Shown piece after piece: positions 43,616 through 52,376 of a DNA stretch of 64,000 bases; within the stretch, counting starts at the first letter, position 1; every line of letters starts with the position of its first letter. The position numbers and the translations under genes were made by a program. The stretch is from Enterococcus silesiacus. GTDB taxonomy: Bacteria > Bacillota > Bacilli > Lactobacillales > Enterococcaceae. The stretch spans positions 3,162,001-3,226,000 of the forward strand of contig CP013614.1 in the NCBI GenBank assembly GCA_001465115.1, read 5' to 3'. Below the pieces are notes generated by a model that ran no database searches, was not told where the DNA came from, and worked only from the letters and a program-made list of their open reading frames with translations.

Positions 43616-44351
43616 ATAATGTTAATTGTTCCATATTAAATGCGTCAGTCATGGCTTGTGTAGCTTTTTTCATCGGAGTCACAGATTCTAATTCTCCTTG
43701 AACTGCGATCCGGGTTGTGGCATACATATCCCCACAAGTGATCAACGTAATCATTTTTTTACCGGGAACATCATCAATCAACTCCACACGTGAAGGATCG
43801 ATTTTTTCTACGTAAGTGATTTTATATGTATAAACATTCGTTAAATCAGTTGTGTAAATCAATTCTCCTGGTTTTGAATATTCAAGCGGTGAAAACAATG
43901 AAATCATATCCTGGACACGATGACTTGCAAGAGCGTAATTCCCTTTGCCCATTTCTTGGTCAGGTTTCATCGTTCCAGCCCCTGTTAGTAAAACAACATT
44001 ATCCAGTCCTCTGAAAATCGGTAAATTGATTTTTACATCGGGCAGTGCTACAGCACCTACTACGGGTAAATTTTTGTTCGCTAGCTGCGCTTTGAGCACG
44101 GCTTCTGTACTTAATGATTCAACTGCTGCAAAATCAAATGTTGTATCTGTTTGATTGTTTTTTTCGATGTCCTCAGGGGTTAACTTTTCAACAGCATATG
44201 CTTTTCCATTTTGCTGGATCAACAGGTTTCTGATTTGTGTATTGAAGACAAGAGCTAAACCAACAACTAACAATAAGAATAGGAAGATGTTTATCAGCCA
44301 ATTTCTTTTTCGGGATTTTTTCTTTTTGGGGCGGTCTGTTCTGGTGGCCAT
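43614..44351 (-). CDS. srtA: Class A sortase
   Basis: Membrane-bound transpeptidase that joins LPXTG-type proteins to the cell wall. It has 245 residues: a basic N-terminus (RPKKKKSRKRN), one TM helix (about 17-38), and the sortase beta-barrel with the catalytic His in YALASHRVQ, catalytic Cys in ITLITCGD and catalytic Arg in TTRIAVQGEL. The TLxTC motif and N-terminal anchor are of class A. ATG 44351 follows AAGGAGGGAGAAT. It stands alone, convergent with the small secreted protein and outside the WxL loci, so it is probably the housekeeping enzyme that would also anchor the FPSTG and YPSTG proteins. Confidence 0.93.
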   Translation of the reverse strand: MATRTDRPKKKKSRKRNWLINIFLFLLLVVGLALVFNTQIRNLLIQQNGKAYAVEKLTPEDIEKNNQTDTTFDFAAVESLSTEAVLKAQLANKNLPVVGAVALPDVKINLPIFRGLDNVVLLTGAGTMKPDQEMGKGNYALASHRVQDMISLFSPLEYSKPGELIYTTDLTNVYTYKITYVEKIDPSRVELIDDVPGKKMITLITCGDMYATTRIAVQGELESVTPMKKATQAMTDAFNMEQLTL

Positions 44352-44500
44352 ATTCTCCCTCCTTTTTATCCTAGTGTATCATAAATTGTTTTGAAACCCT
44401 AGCTTAAAATCTTTAGGTTTTTCTAAATATTGTTTTTAAAAAGGAACCTTAAAAAAAATGCGAAATAAGGCTTTGTGTTCTTGTCGTCAAGAAATGGCAA

Positions 44501-44526
44501 AGTTAAAAAGTCATTGCTTTTTAACT
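44501..44526 (+). promoter_or_regulatory. Perfect inverted repeat upstream of the 44622 gene
   Basis: AGTTAAAAAG (44501-44510) with CTTTTTAACT (44517-44526), a ten-base stem with six-base loop and no T-run directly after. It lies about 50-60 bases upstream of a possible -10 (TAGAAT, about 44582) and could be an operator or an attenuator. Confidence 0.4.
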
Positions 44527-44621
44527 CTTTGTAACTGAATCTTAAAATAAAAGACACAAGCTTTTCTTTTCGAAATATTGTAGAATAGAGTAGAAGACAA
44601 TTAATGGGGGTGATAGAACAA

Positions 44622-45404
44622 ATGTTGGATTTGATTTATGTACATATTGATATGACAAGTAATGCAGTATTATCAAAAGGGATCACACATACAGACTTTA
44701 CTCGCTCCATTGTTCATCACCCTAAAAACTTACTATTACTGAACCCTTCTGCTGAGGAAGGGGAATACGATATGCACAGCGGATTGAAAATTATTCGCGG
44801 ACAAGAAAATGTTGATCAATATTTTTCTACTACTGAACGTCGTAGAACCAATGAAGAAATCAAATGGATCGATTTTTCAGACGTTACGATGCTCAAGGAA
44901 TTAACACCACTGGAAATTTCAGAGCTGCTTTATTTTGGGCACATGAAAACAAGTTTGCATTCACCATTCTTTTACAAACTACAAAATGATTTCGTCTTTT
45001 TTGAGTTTGTGGATCATATGACGCGCGTTTATTATCGTTATATTGACGAATTTTATCGGATTCTGGCAGATAAAATCACCCGTGTGATTTTAGAAAAAGT
45101 CAACGATCGGAAAACATTCTTCAAAAGAGGGGTTTCAGTTGAGAAGCTGGATGGAGAGTTGTTAAAAGAAATGAAGCCGATTTTACAAGAAGGGATTGTT
45201 TTTTGTTTCGATCAGATGGACGTTAAAGGCAAAGAATATCATATCCCAATTCACATTGTGGAAGATTCTTTATGGAAAACAAAAAACTTTGCTTATCGAA
45301 ATGAACCAGTGGTTGCGATCTTGATTTATAATACAGCGAAACGCACATGGCGTTTGATTCAGGAAGATGAATTTGGCTTTACTGATTTACCAAGGCATGC
45401 CTAA
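44622..45404 (+). CDS. Unknown cytoplasmic protein
   Basis: About 260 residues with no signal peptide and no TM. No family recognised. Landmarks are MLDLIYVHIDMTSN, LLLLNPSAEEGEYDMH, LTPLEISELLYFGHMKTSLHSP and a C-terminal IHIVEDSLWKTKNFAYRNEP, which suggest a mixed alpha/beta soluble protein. The open frame starts at 44604, but GGGGGTGATAGAACAA-ATG supports 44622. Divergent from the sortase gene and ended by a hairpin of the interspersed repeat family. Confidence 0.75.
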   Translation: MLDLIYVHIDMTSNAVLSKGITHTDFTRSIVHHPKNLLLLNPSAEEGEYDMHSGLKIIRGQENVDQYFSTTERRRTNEEIKWIDFSDVTMLKELTPLEISELLYFGHMKTSLHSPFFYKLQNDFVFFEFVDHMTRVYYRYIDEFYRILADKITRVILEKVNDRKTFFKRGVSVEKLDGELLKEMKPILQEGIVFCFDQMDVKGKEYHIPIHIVEDSLWKTKNFAYRNEPVVAILIYNTAKRTWRLIQEDEFGFTDLPRHA

Positions 45405-45421
45405 TAATAGAAGAAAGCAAC

Positions 45422-45471
45422 TGATTGAGATATAACTCGTAGCGTTATATCTCAATCAGTTGCTTTTTTAT
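45422..45471. terminator. Bidirectional terminator of the interspersed repeat family
   Basis: CTGATTGAGATATAAC (45422-45437) pairs with GTTATATCTCAATCAG around a short loop, then TTGCTTTTTT. It lies between convergent genes and is closely related to the hairpin at 6907. Confidence 0.9.
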
Positions 45472-45473
45472 TT

Positions 45474-46241
45474 TTAAATATTTTTTTGTAATCTTAAGCG
45501 CTTGGCAATTTTTTCAATGAGAAAAAGTGCTGGCAGTTGTGAAGTAAGTTCGATTGTTTTGTCATGGTTATCACTCGTTTTATAAATGGTTTCCCGATTG
45601 ATGGTATAAGGAATATTTAAGTCGGACATGCGGCTGATGGTCGAACTATCACTGTTGGTAATAGAAATAATCGAGCATTTTTTTGTATTTAAACGTTTAA
45701 TATAATGAATAATTTCTTTGGTTTCGCCAGTTACAGATAATGCGATGACACAGGTTCGAGCTAGGATGTCATCGGGAAACCATTCAATCGGGTAGTTCGA
45801 AGGATCTTCAATGCGCAAGGCTGTTTGCGATAAATTGGTAAAATAAAGCGAACCGTAAGCCGCAATGGGTTCAGAGGAGCCTGAGCCAAGAAAAAGTACC
45901 AAACCTTTATCTGATAATAGCTCAACGGCTTGCTTGATTTTATTATCAAGGAAGGGCTCATTGATTCGTTCCAGAAAATGGATATGTTGTGTTTCATCTA
46001 CATCCGCGATTTGGGCTTGATTGATAGAGTCATAATATAATTGAAGCTTGACTTTAAATTCAGAAAAACCGTTGCATTCGAATTTGTGACAAAAACGTAA
46101 AATGCTGGCGGTACTAGTGTGTGTTTCATCTGCTAAATCTCTGATTCGCATGTACGTGACAATCTTCAAATGATTGGCAATATAGTGATAAATCTCATAC
46201 TCTAAAGGATTTAAATCAGGAACATAGTCTAAAAAAAGCAT
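45474..46241 (-). CDS. MurR/RpiR-family transcriptional regulator (SIS domain)
   Basis: A protein of 255 residues. The N-terminal RpiR-type helix-turn-helix (MRIRDLADETHTSTASILRF, then CHKFECNGFSEFKVKL) is followed by a sugar-phosphate-binding SIS domain (LVLFLGSGSSEPIAAYGSLY, VIALSVTGETKEIIHYIK, IISITNSDSSTIS). ATG 46241 follows AGAAGGAGGACACG. Divergent from the GH1-PTS operon at 46458, so it almost certainly controls that operon in response to a phosphorylated sugar. Confidence 0.9.
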   Translation of the reverse strand: MLFLDYVPDLNPLEYEIYHYIANHLKIVTYMRIRDLADETHTSTASILRFCHKFECNGFSEFKVKLQLYYDSINQAQIADVDETQHIHFLERINEPFLDNKIKQAVELLSDKGLVLFLGSGSSEPIAAYGSLYFTNLSQTALRIEDPSNYPIEWFPDDILARTCVIALSVTGETKEIIHYIKRLNTKKCSIISITNSDSSTISRMSDLNIPYTINRETIYKTSDNHDKTIELTSQLPALFLIEKIAKRLRLQKNI

Positions 46242-46457
46242 CGTGTCCTCCTTCTAGTTACAAACTGTGACAAAATTGTGAGAAATGACAAAAGATGTTA
46301 CTTATCACAAAGGAATGAAAGCGCATAACAAAACGTTATAATCAATGCTATACTCCAATTATAAATTGTGAAAGCGTAATCTGCAAGGTGGTAGGATAAG
46401 AAATATTCAACACTTGCTGCGTGTTCAAATTTAGATTAAGAAGTGGAGGAACGATGG
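46242..46457. promoter_or_regulatory. Divergent promoter region of the RpiR regulator and the glycosidase operon
   Basis: It contains TGTGACAAAATTGTGAGAAA and, further on, TTATCACAAAGG, which form TGTGA/TCACA half-sites, a TATAAT at 46337-46342 and a catabolite-responsive-element-like site TGAAAGCGTAATCT at 46369-46382. The half-sites could be the RpiR operator. All are pattern matches only. Confidence 0.5.
46369..46382 (+). promoter_or_regulatory. cre-like site (CcpA) upstream of the glycosidase gene
   Basis: TGAAAGCGTAATCT fits the loose cre pattern TGNAANCGNWNNCW. Its place downstream of the likely -10 would permit roadblock repression by CcpA. Confidence 0.45.
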
Positions 46458-47840
46458 ATGAATAGAACATTTCCAAAGACATTTTTCTGGGGGGCAGCCT
46501 CTAGTGCAACGCAAGCGGAAGGGCGAAAAATTGGGGACGGTAAAGGAGAAAACATCTGGGATTATGCGTCAAAAGAATACAATCATCGTTTTTATGATGG
46601 CGTTACGACAGAAACTACCTCTTTATTTTATCGTGATTATCAACAGGATATTCAAAAAATGCAGGATATTTCTTTTAACTCATTTCGAACATCGTTGTCT
46701 TGGTCACGTTTGATACCGAATGGCACAGGGGCAGTCAATCCTGAGGCAGTCGCTTTTTACAATGACATGATCAATAAATTGATTGCTAAAGGCGTCGAAC
46801 CGTTTATCAATTTGTATCATTTCGATATTCCAATGGTGCTTCAAGAGAGAGGAGGATTTGAGAATAAAGAGGTGATCGATGCATACAAACAATATGCGAA
46901 AACATGCTTTGAGTTATTTGGGGATCGAGTGAAGTATTGGTTTACCTTCAATGAGCCGATGATTCCAGCCGAAGCTGGCTATCTGCATGATCGACATTAT
47001 CCATATGTTGTTGATTTTAAACGAGCAGCGACTGTCTTACACAATATTATTTTGGCGCATTGCGAAGCGGTTGCTGTCTATCGGAAAATGAATTTATCTG
47101 GAAAAATCGGGATCATCATGGATGTGATACCTGTGTATCCTCGCAGTCAAAATCCAGCAGATCTCTATGCGGCTGAAATGGCCGATTTGTTTTATACAAA
47201 AAGTGTTAATGACGCTATTTTGAAAGGAAAATATCCGGAACGCTTAAAGGACGTTTTAACAGAATATAATCAAGTGCCAGAAGTGACTGACGCTGATTTA
47301 AAACTGATTGCCTCCACAAGCATTGATTTATTAGGAATCAATTATTATCGTCCAAGAAGAGTCAAGGCTAAGGAGTGCGTGCCTAATCCGCAAGGCGTTT
47401 TTTCACCGGAATGGTTCTTTGATGAATATGTGATGCCAGGTAGACGAATGAACACCTCTCGTGGCATTGAAATTTATCCTAAAGGAATTTATGATATTGC
47501 GAAAAAAATTCAGACAGAATACGGCAATATTGATTGGTTTGTTTCTGAAAATGGGATTGGCATCGAAGGCGAAGAAGCCTTTATTGAAGATGGCATGGTT
47601 CAAGATGATTATCGCATCGATTTTTTGAAAGAGCATTTGACGTATTTAAATCAAGCGATGAGTGAAGGAAGTAATTGTTTAGGCTATCATATGTGGACCT
47701 TTGTGGATTGTTGGTCGTGGGGCAATGCGTACAAGAATCGCTATGGCTTTTATCGAATGGATCTGGCGACAGGTGCAAAAACAATAAAAAAATCTGGTTT
47801 ATGGTTTAAAGAGTTGATTGAAAATAATGGATTTGATTAA
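46458..47840 (+). CDS. Glycoside hydrolase family 1 (probable 6-phospho-beta-glucosidase)
   Basis: Cytoplasmic beta-glycosidase of about 460 residues that would hydrolyse a beta-glucoside imported by the PTS. The GH1 landmarks are FFWGAASSATQAEG at the start, acid/base Glu166 in TFNEP and nucleophile Glu364 in FVSENGIG. In 6-phospho-glycosidases the phosphate is held by Ser, Lys and Tyr in a SWSNGYxKRYG segment. Here the segment is SWGNAYKNRYG: Ser and Tyr are kept but the Lys is displaced by one position, so phosphate specificity is probable from context rather than certain. GGAGG precedes ATG 46458 by eight bases. First gene of an operon with an EIIC. Confidence 0.88.
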   Translation: MNRTFPKTFFWGAASSATQAEGRKIGDGKGENIWDYASKEYNHRFYDGVTTETTSLFYRDYQQDIQKMQDISFNSFRTSLSWSRLIPNGTGAVNPEAVAFYNDMINKLIAKGVEPFINLYHFDIPMVLQERGGFENKEVIDAYKQYAKTCFELFGDRVKYWFTFNEPMIPAEAGYLHDRHYPYVVDFKRAATVLHNIILAHCEAVAVYRKMNLSGKIGIIMDVIPVYPRSQNPADLYAAEMADLFYTKSVNDAILKGKYPERLKDVLTEYNQVPEVTDADLKLIASTSIDLLGINYYRPRRVKAKECVPNPQGVFSPEWFFDEYVMPGRRMNTSRGIEIYPKGIYDIAKKIQTEYGNIDWFVSENGIGIEGEEAFIEDGMVQDDYRIDFLKEHLTYLNQAMSEGSNCLGYHMWTFVDCWSWGNAYKNRYGFYRMDLATGAKTIKKSGLWFKELIENNGFD

Positions 47841-47860
47841 AGAAAGGATGAGTGATTCTT

Positions 47861-49180
47861 ATGATGAAAACGCTGGATAATTTAGCGATGAAACTATTGC
47901 CGATCGCAAATGCGATCGGTAATCAGAGGCATCTACAAGCAATTAGAAATGGTCTGATCTCGATTCTGCCCTTAACGATTGTGGGCTCGTTTTTCACGAT
48001 TTTGTTGAATCTGCCAATTCCCGGATATTCTGAAATGATTGCGCCTTACTTAGCGGCTTTAGATGTTCCGTTTCGTTTTACGGTTGGGTTGATGTCATTG
48101 TATGCGGCATTTACGATCGGTTCATTTCTTGGCAATACGTATAAATTAGATAAGATCACCAGCGGCTTTCTTTCGATGCTGGCGACACTTTTGATGGTCA
48201 TGCCAGTCAATCTTCAAGAAGGTGTCGATGTCGCTGGAAATGCAGTCGCAGGCGGTCATTATATTCCGATTACACCACTAGGCTCACAAGGATTATTTGG
48301 CGCGATCGTGGCGGCGCTGATTTCTGTTGAAATTTATCGTTTTACAAAGGAAAAAAAGCTGGAGATCAAGATGCCTGATGGCGTTCCTCCTGTTGTTGGT
48401 GAGTCATTTGCAGCGTTACTGCCGACGCTGTTAGTGATCTTGGTCTTCTGGATCCCTCGTCATTTCTTTAACTTTAATTTAAATGACCTGTTAAGTGTGG
48501 CAATTTCACCTTTGAAAGTCTTTTTGACCGGAAATAATATTTTTGGCGGTATTATTACGCAATTTATGATTTGTTTATTCTGGGCTTTAGGGATTCATGG
48601 ACATGCTGTTTTAGGACCGATCATTCGTCCGTTTTGGGATCAAGCGATCATCGAAAATGCGGAGCTGTTTCAAAATGGAACGAGTGCGTTTCAGTTACCG
48701 AATATTTTTACAGAGCAATTTTATCAATGGTATGCGCAAATGGGTGGAACTGGCGCAACGTTAGCACTTGTTTTCTTGTTCTTATTCTCTAAATCAAAAT
48801 ATTTGAAGCAATTAGGGAAGTTATCGATTTTACCCGGCATTTTTAATATCAATGAACCTGTGATTTTTGGAGCACCGATCGTGATGAATCCATTGCTGGC
48901 AATTCCGTTTATCACGGTTCCAATCGTGAATACAATTTTGGTTTATATCGTGACAGCACTAGGCTGGATGCCTAAAATGATGGTCAAGCCGCCGTTTTCG
49001 ATCCCAGCACCTTTGGGAGCGTTGATTACTTCTAATTGGAACTGGGTAGCGTGTGTGATGGTTTTTGTCTGTTTTGCTGTATCACTGGCAATTTATTATC
49101 CATTCTTCAAGATGTTCGAAAAAATTCAAGTAGAGCAAGAGCAACAAGGTGAATCAGGTGCACCAAGTGAAGGAATGTAA
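47861..49180 (+). CDS. PTS sugar transporter subunit IIC, lactose/cellobiose family
   Basis: Membrane-embedded EIIC of about 440 residues that carries a beta-glucoside or diacetylchitobiose-like sugar. It starts MMKTLDNLAMKLLPIANAIGNQRHLQAIRNG, the family N-terminus, and has about ten membrane segments with the conserved FNINEPVIFGAPIVMNP block near residue 335. The C-terminus is hydrophilic (EKIQVEQEQQGE). No EIIA or EIIB gene is in the operon or the window, so it must use subunits encoded elsewhere. The frame can be opened at GTG 47852; ATG 47861 is preferred. It lies 20 bases after the glycosidase gene. Confidence 0.92.
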   Translation: MMKTLDNLAMKLLPIANAIGNQRHLQAIRNGLISILPLTIVGSFFTILLNLPIPGYSEMIAPYLAALDVPFRFTVGLMSLYAAFTIGSFLGNTYKLDKITSGFLSMLATLLMVMPVNLQEGVDVAGNAVAGGHYIPITPLGSQGLFGAIVAALISVEIYRFTKEKKLEIKMPDGVPPVVGESFAALLPTLLVILVFWIPRHFFNFNLNDLLSVAISPLKVFLTGNNIFGGIITQFMICLFWALGIHGHAVLGPIIRPFWDQAIIENAELFQNGTSAFQLPNIFTEQFYQWYAQMGGTGATLALVFLFLFSKSKYLKQLGKLSILPGIFNINEPVIFGAPIVMNPLLAIPFITVPIVNTILVYIVTALGWMPKMMVKPPFSIPAPLGALITSNWNWVACVMVFVCFAVSLAIYYPFFKMFEKIQVEQEQQGESGAPSEGM

Positions 49181-49203
49181 CGCAAGTATCGGAGGGCGAG
49201 TAG

Positions 49204-49446
49204 ATGGTTTACGTTATTAGCGGTGGTATCATATTTGGTACACATTATTTATTAAAAGAAAATCAGTGGTTGCTTAAAAATAAGCTTTGGCAATTGATTT
49301 TGGGCGCTATTTTGATCGTGGGTGTTGCGATTATAGTAAGTACTTGGATCGGTTCGTTGTTTCCTGTGATTGGCGCAACGTTAGTATGTTCGACAATGCT
49401 TCAAATTAAATACACGCATCAAATGGCGAGCCAACGGTTAGCATAG
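49204..49446 (+). CDS. Small membrane protein at the end of the glycosidase-PTS operon
   Basis: A protein of 80 residues with two or three hydrophobic segments (about 2-16, 29-48, 50-66). Family not recognised. CGGAGGGCGAGTAG-ATG is a good ribosome site and it follows the EIIC gene by 23 bases, so it belongs to the operon. No strong terminator seen after it. Confidence 0.72.
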   Translation: MVYVISGGIIFGTHYLLKENQWLLKNKLWQLILGAILIVGVAIIVSTWIGSLFPVIGATLVCSTMLQIKYTHQMASQRLA

Positions 49447-49530
49447 AAAATGTTTATTTTCGGAGAAGCTGGTCTGATTCCTTTTATATGATAGAATTAG
49501 GATATATTAGTCAAGGAGAATGATTTCAAG

Positions 49531-50076
49531 ATGAATAGATATATATCATTGCTAAGAGGAATCAATGTAAGTGGAAAAAATAAGATATCCATGCCCCAAT
49601 TAAAAATAACTTTTGAGGAACTTGGTTTTTCTAATGTTTCTACCTATATCAATAGTGGGAATGTGCTCTTTAATAGTGAACGTACAGACAAAAACGAGCT
49701 AGTGATAATAATAAAAAAAGCAATACAAGATGATTTTCAGTTGGAGCTACCCGTAGTAGTCGTAACTTCAGAAGAACTTCAAGATACTTTTAAGAATGCA
49801 CCTGACTGGTGGAATACGGCTAACAAAGAAGTCTACCATAATACAATTTTTATGGTTTCACCGACTACTGTAGAGGAAGTAGTCGAAGTGATGGGAGAAC
49901 TCAAACCAGAATATGAGAAAATCCATTTATATAATGATGTTATATTTTGGTCTGCTGATCTGAAAAATTTTTCTAAAACAAGATGGTCTAAGCTTGCAAG
50001 TTCATCGGTAAATAATAAAGTAACGGTCAGAAATGCCAATACAGTCAAGAAACTTATTGAGTTGGCGAAGACTTGA
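49531..50076 (+). CDS. DUF1697 family protein
   Basis: A protein of 181 residues that fits DUF1697 over its length. The diagnostic start YISLLRGINVSGKNKISMPQ is followed by TYINSGNVLFNS, and later VTVRNANTVKKLIELAK. Cytoplasmic; function of the family unknown. Ribosome site AAGGAGAATGATTTCAAG. A terminator follows and overlaps the end of the convergent DUF1622 gene. Confidence 0.92.
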   Translation: MNRYISLLRGINVSGKNKISMPQLKITFEELGFSNVSTYINSGNVLFNSERTDKNELVIIIKKAIQDDFQLELPVVVVTSEELQDTFKNAPDWWNTANKEVYHNTIFMVSPTTVEEVVEVMGELKPEYEKIHLYNDVIFWSADLKNFSKTRWSKLASSSVNNKVTVRNANTVKKLIELAKT

Positions 50077-50129
50077 TTTTTCTATTTTTAAGCCTAGATC
50101 ATTTTTATTACTGTTCATTAAAATAAGAA

Positions 50130-50172
50130 ACCCGAAGCAAAACTGATTGTTAGTTTTGTTTCGGGTCCTTTT
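50130..50172. terminator. Bidirectional terminator between DUF1697 and DUF1622 genes
   Basis: ACCCGAAGCAAAACT (50130-50144) pairs with AGTTTTGTTTCGGGT (50152-50166), with T-runs on the plus strand and a T-rich flank on the minus strand. The second arm lies inside the last codons of the DUF1622 gene. Confidence 0.92.
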
Positions 50173-50557
50173 TTTCTTCTATTTCATTTTCCTTATCTTT
50201 CAATGCATCTTCAATTTCTTTATGCAAGAAATAAGAGATCACTGTTCGGATTACAACTAAAATAGCTAGTTTTAAGATATCTTGAAAAGTTGGTTTAATG
50301 ATCGATTCAATGATGTCTGCGGCAATCAGTATTTCCAAGCTTAGTAGAATATAGCTGCCTAAAAAACTTTTAATAAAGTTATTCTGCCGAGCCATGACAA
50401 TACGATTTCGATCCGTGCGCTCACTTTTCAAAAAATCGATCCCCGCCATAATAACGCCCCAAATCAACACAACAATGGAAAAAATATTCAACGCCAAAAT
50501 GAAGAGATCAAAAAAAGGAATTAGATTATCCATGATGTTTTGAGCTAAATCATGCAT
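50150..50557 (-). CDS. DUF1622 family membrane protein
   Basis: A protein of 135 residues with three membrane segments. The IVVLIWGVIMAGIDFLKSE and FIKSFLGSYILLSLEILIAADIIES blocks are typical of DUF1622; a charged tail (KEIEDALKDKENEIEEKKD) ends it. Function unknown. Ribosome site AAAGGAGGCCTACTAA before ATG 50557. Confidence 0.9.
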   Translation of the reverse strand: MHDLAQNIMDNLIPFFDLFILALNIFSIVVLIWGVIMAGIDFLKSERTDRNRIVMARQNNFIKSFLGSYILLSLEILIAADIIESIIKPTFQDILKLAILVVIRTVISYFLHKEIEDALKDKENEIEEKKDPKQN

Positions 50558-50603
50558 TTAGTAGGCCTCCTTTGGTTGTAGTTTGATGAGTTTATCGCAG
50601 TTC

Positions 50604-51347
50604 TTAGGCTACTGGATTGATTTTTTTTGCAGAAACTAACAACATCATTGGTCTGCGAAGTTCTTGCCGCATCTCAGCGTTTGCTTCCAACATTTCAGGA
50701 GCAGGCATAGGTTCCACCAAACGCATAAGTTGAAAACCGTTTGTTAATAGTCCATCTAAATAGGTCGTTAAGGTTTTATGGTACTTCATCACCGTTTCAC
50801 CTAAGAAAGTTGTTTCGCGAATACTTTCATCAAAGTAGCGGTCAACGGGCCAATAGATTGGTTCGCCTTTTTGATCGTAGATCCAGTCTTGTGTTCCTTT
50901 CGCTGTAAAAATTGGATGCTCTGTTGAAAAGACAAAGACACCGCCAGTATTTAAACAATGATTGACCTTTTGTGCGATTTCATTAAATGAAGAAACGTAA
51001 TGAAGTGCTAAAGAACTGATGACAATATCAAATGTTTCATTTAGACCATTAATTTCTTCCATGCCCATTAAATGATAACTAATTTTTGGAGAATCCGTCA
51101 TTTCTTTAGCTTTCTCGATCATTTTTTCAGATAAGTCGATCCCAATGACCTTTTCAGCACCATGTTCAACTGCATAACGACAATGCCAACCATAGCCGCA
51201 ACCAAGGTCTAAAACGCTTTTTCCCTTGAAATCAGGCAGCAGTTTTTTTAGCTCATGCCATTCACCGGCACCTTCAAGACCTTTTCTAGAACGATCCATT
51301 TGGCTATATGCCTCGAAAAAGTGTGGGTTATCGTATTCGTTTTTCAT
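50604..51347 (-). CDS. Class I SAM-dependent methyltransferase
   Basis: A protein of 247 residues. SAM-binding motif I VLDLGCGYGWHCRY (about residues 45-58), motif II acidic residue in VIGIDLSEKM, then FDIVISSLALHYV and GGVFVFSTEHPIF. The C-terminal region with EPMPAPEMLEAN is seen in many Firmicute methyltransferases of the UbiE/Methyltransf_11 type. Substrate unknown. AAAAGGAGATAGACG precedes ATG 51347. Own transcription unit on the minus strand. Confidence 0.9.
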   Translation of the reverse strand: MKNEYDNPHFFEAYSQMDRSRKGLEGAGEWHELKKLLPDFKGKSVLDLGCGYGWHCRYAVEHGAEKVIGIDLSEKMIEKAKEMTDSPKISYHLMGMEEINGLNETFDIVISSLALHYVSSFNEIAQKVNHCLNTGGVFVFSTEHPIFTAKGTQDWIYDQKGEPIYWPVDRYFDESIRETTFLGETVMKYHKTLTTYLDGLLTNGFQLMRLVEPMPAPEMLEANAEMRQELRRPMMLLVSAKKINPVA

Positions 51348-51437
51348 CGTCTATCTCCTTTTAATGAGCATGCTTTCTCTGTCATTTATTGTATCAGATT
51401 GCTAGGAGAATACCCATAAAAGAGCATTTAAATAAAG

Positions 51438-51475
51438 TGATTGGGGCACAACTCTGCGAGTCATCTCTCAATCAC
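51438..51475. repeat. Copy of the interspersed stem-loop repeat
   Basis: GTGATTGGGGCACAACTCTG followed by CGAGTCATCTCTCAATCAC forms an imperfect hairpin closely related to those at 6907, 45422 and 52666. It is followed by CACGGAATCC and a TTTCTGTCCTAACCTC element next to the ACT gene. Confidence 0.65.
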
Positions 51476-51510
51476 ACGGAATCCGTAAAGAGGTTTCTGT
51501 CCTAACCTCT

Positions 51511-51894
51511 TTACAGGAAAATATGACCACAATCTTTTAGTACAAGGACGGCTTTTTCTTTATCTTTGTTTTTGATTAAAAGATAGTCCGTATTATAAGT
51601 AGATAAAGCAAAAATTGAGATCTGATTCTCGGCTAAAGGATTGGCTAATTGTGTTAAAATGCCAACTAAAGAAAAGTCCAATTCGCCCATGACTTGAATA
51701 ATTACCCAATCGTCATCAACAGAAAGCGCTTGTTCTGTTGATAGTGTGTTGGCCGGTACAATGATTGAGCACTCGTTCTCTGTGTAAGTAATACTTTTAA
51801 AGGCTTTTATCTCATGAAATAGCATAGGGATTTCGGAATGTGCGGGGAATTTCATGATTGCATAGTTTATTTTATCTAGTAGTTTTAGTTGCAT
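51511..51894 (-). CDS. ACT-domain-containing protein
   Basis: About 127 residues. The C-terminal ACT-like fold of the CASTOR-type is recognised from DDDWVIIQVMGELDFSLVGILTQLANPLAENQISIFALSTYNTDYLLIK (read in blocks), i.e. a beta-alpha-beta pattern that ends in a strand with the TDYLLI motif. Such proteins often bind amino acids. Start 51894 follows AGGAGGAAATGCT. The upstream GNAT gene ends 18 bases before this start, so the two genes probably form an operon. Confidence 0.82.
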   Translation of the reverse strand: MQLKLLDKINYAIMKFPAHSEIPMLFHEIKAFKSITYTENECSIIVPANTLSTEQALSVDDDWVIIQVMGELDFSLVGILTQLANPLAENQISIFALSTYNTDYLLIKNKDKEKAVLVLKDCGHIFL

Positions 51895-51911
51895 AGCATT
51901 TCCTCCTGGAA

Positions 51912-52376
51912 TCAAATTGGAATCTGTAAATACACTTGAGATCCGTAAGTTAGTGAGTCATTTCCAGTATCTTTAAAACCAGCTTCTAAACGTAGAGCTT
52001 GTGTAAATGCTTTGTCTTCATTCACAACAATTATAAGTTGATCGATCATTGAAAAGTGCTGGCGAATGAAGGACGGTAGTAATTCAACAGCTTGTTTGAT
52101 ATAGCCATTTCTTAAATGGCGGTAGTCAGTAGAAAGATCCTGCACCAATAAGCTACTGTTATTATCAGAGTAAGGACTGCCCTCTGTTGCTTCAAAAAGT
52201 GTCATAAACGCAACTAAGTACTCACCTTCAAATACGAGAACAGCGTGCCGTTTGGGGTCTTTTTTGGTTAAAGTTAACGCTATTTTTGGTTCACGGACAT
52301 AGCGAAGTTTTTTTTCTGACAAGCAATAATTATCGATAGCTGTTTGGTGTGTGTCATCATACATTGCTAGATACAT
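51912..52376 (-). CDS. GNAT-like N-acetyltransferase
   Basis: About 154 residues. The pattern resembles a GNAT acetyltransferase: HAVLVFEGEYLVAFMTLF, then LVQDLSTDYRHLRNGYIKQA in the acetyl-CoA-binding region and QALRLEAGFKDTGND near the end. The acetyl-CoA motif is loose, so activity is uncertain. CAGGAGGAGACACC precedes ATG 52376; a longer frame to 52433 lacks a site. Operon with the ACT protein. Confidence 0.75.
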   Translation of the reverse strand: MYLAMYDDTHQTAIDNYCLSEKKLRYVREPKIALTLTKKDPKRHAVLVFEGEYLVAFMTLFEATEGSPYSDNNSSLLVQDLSTDYRHLRNGYIKQAVELLPSFIRQHFSMIDQLIIVVNEDKAFTQALRLEAGFKDTGNDSLTYGSQVYLQIPI

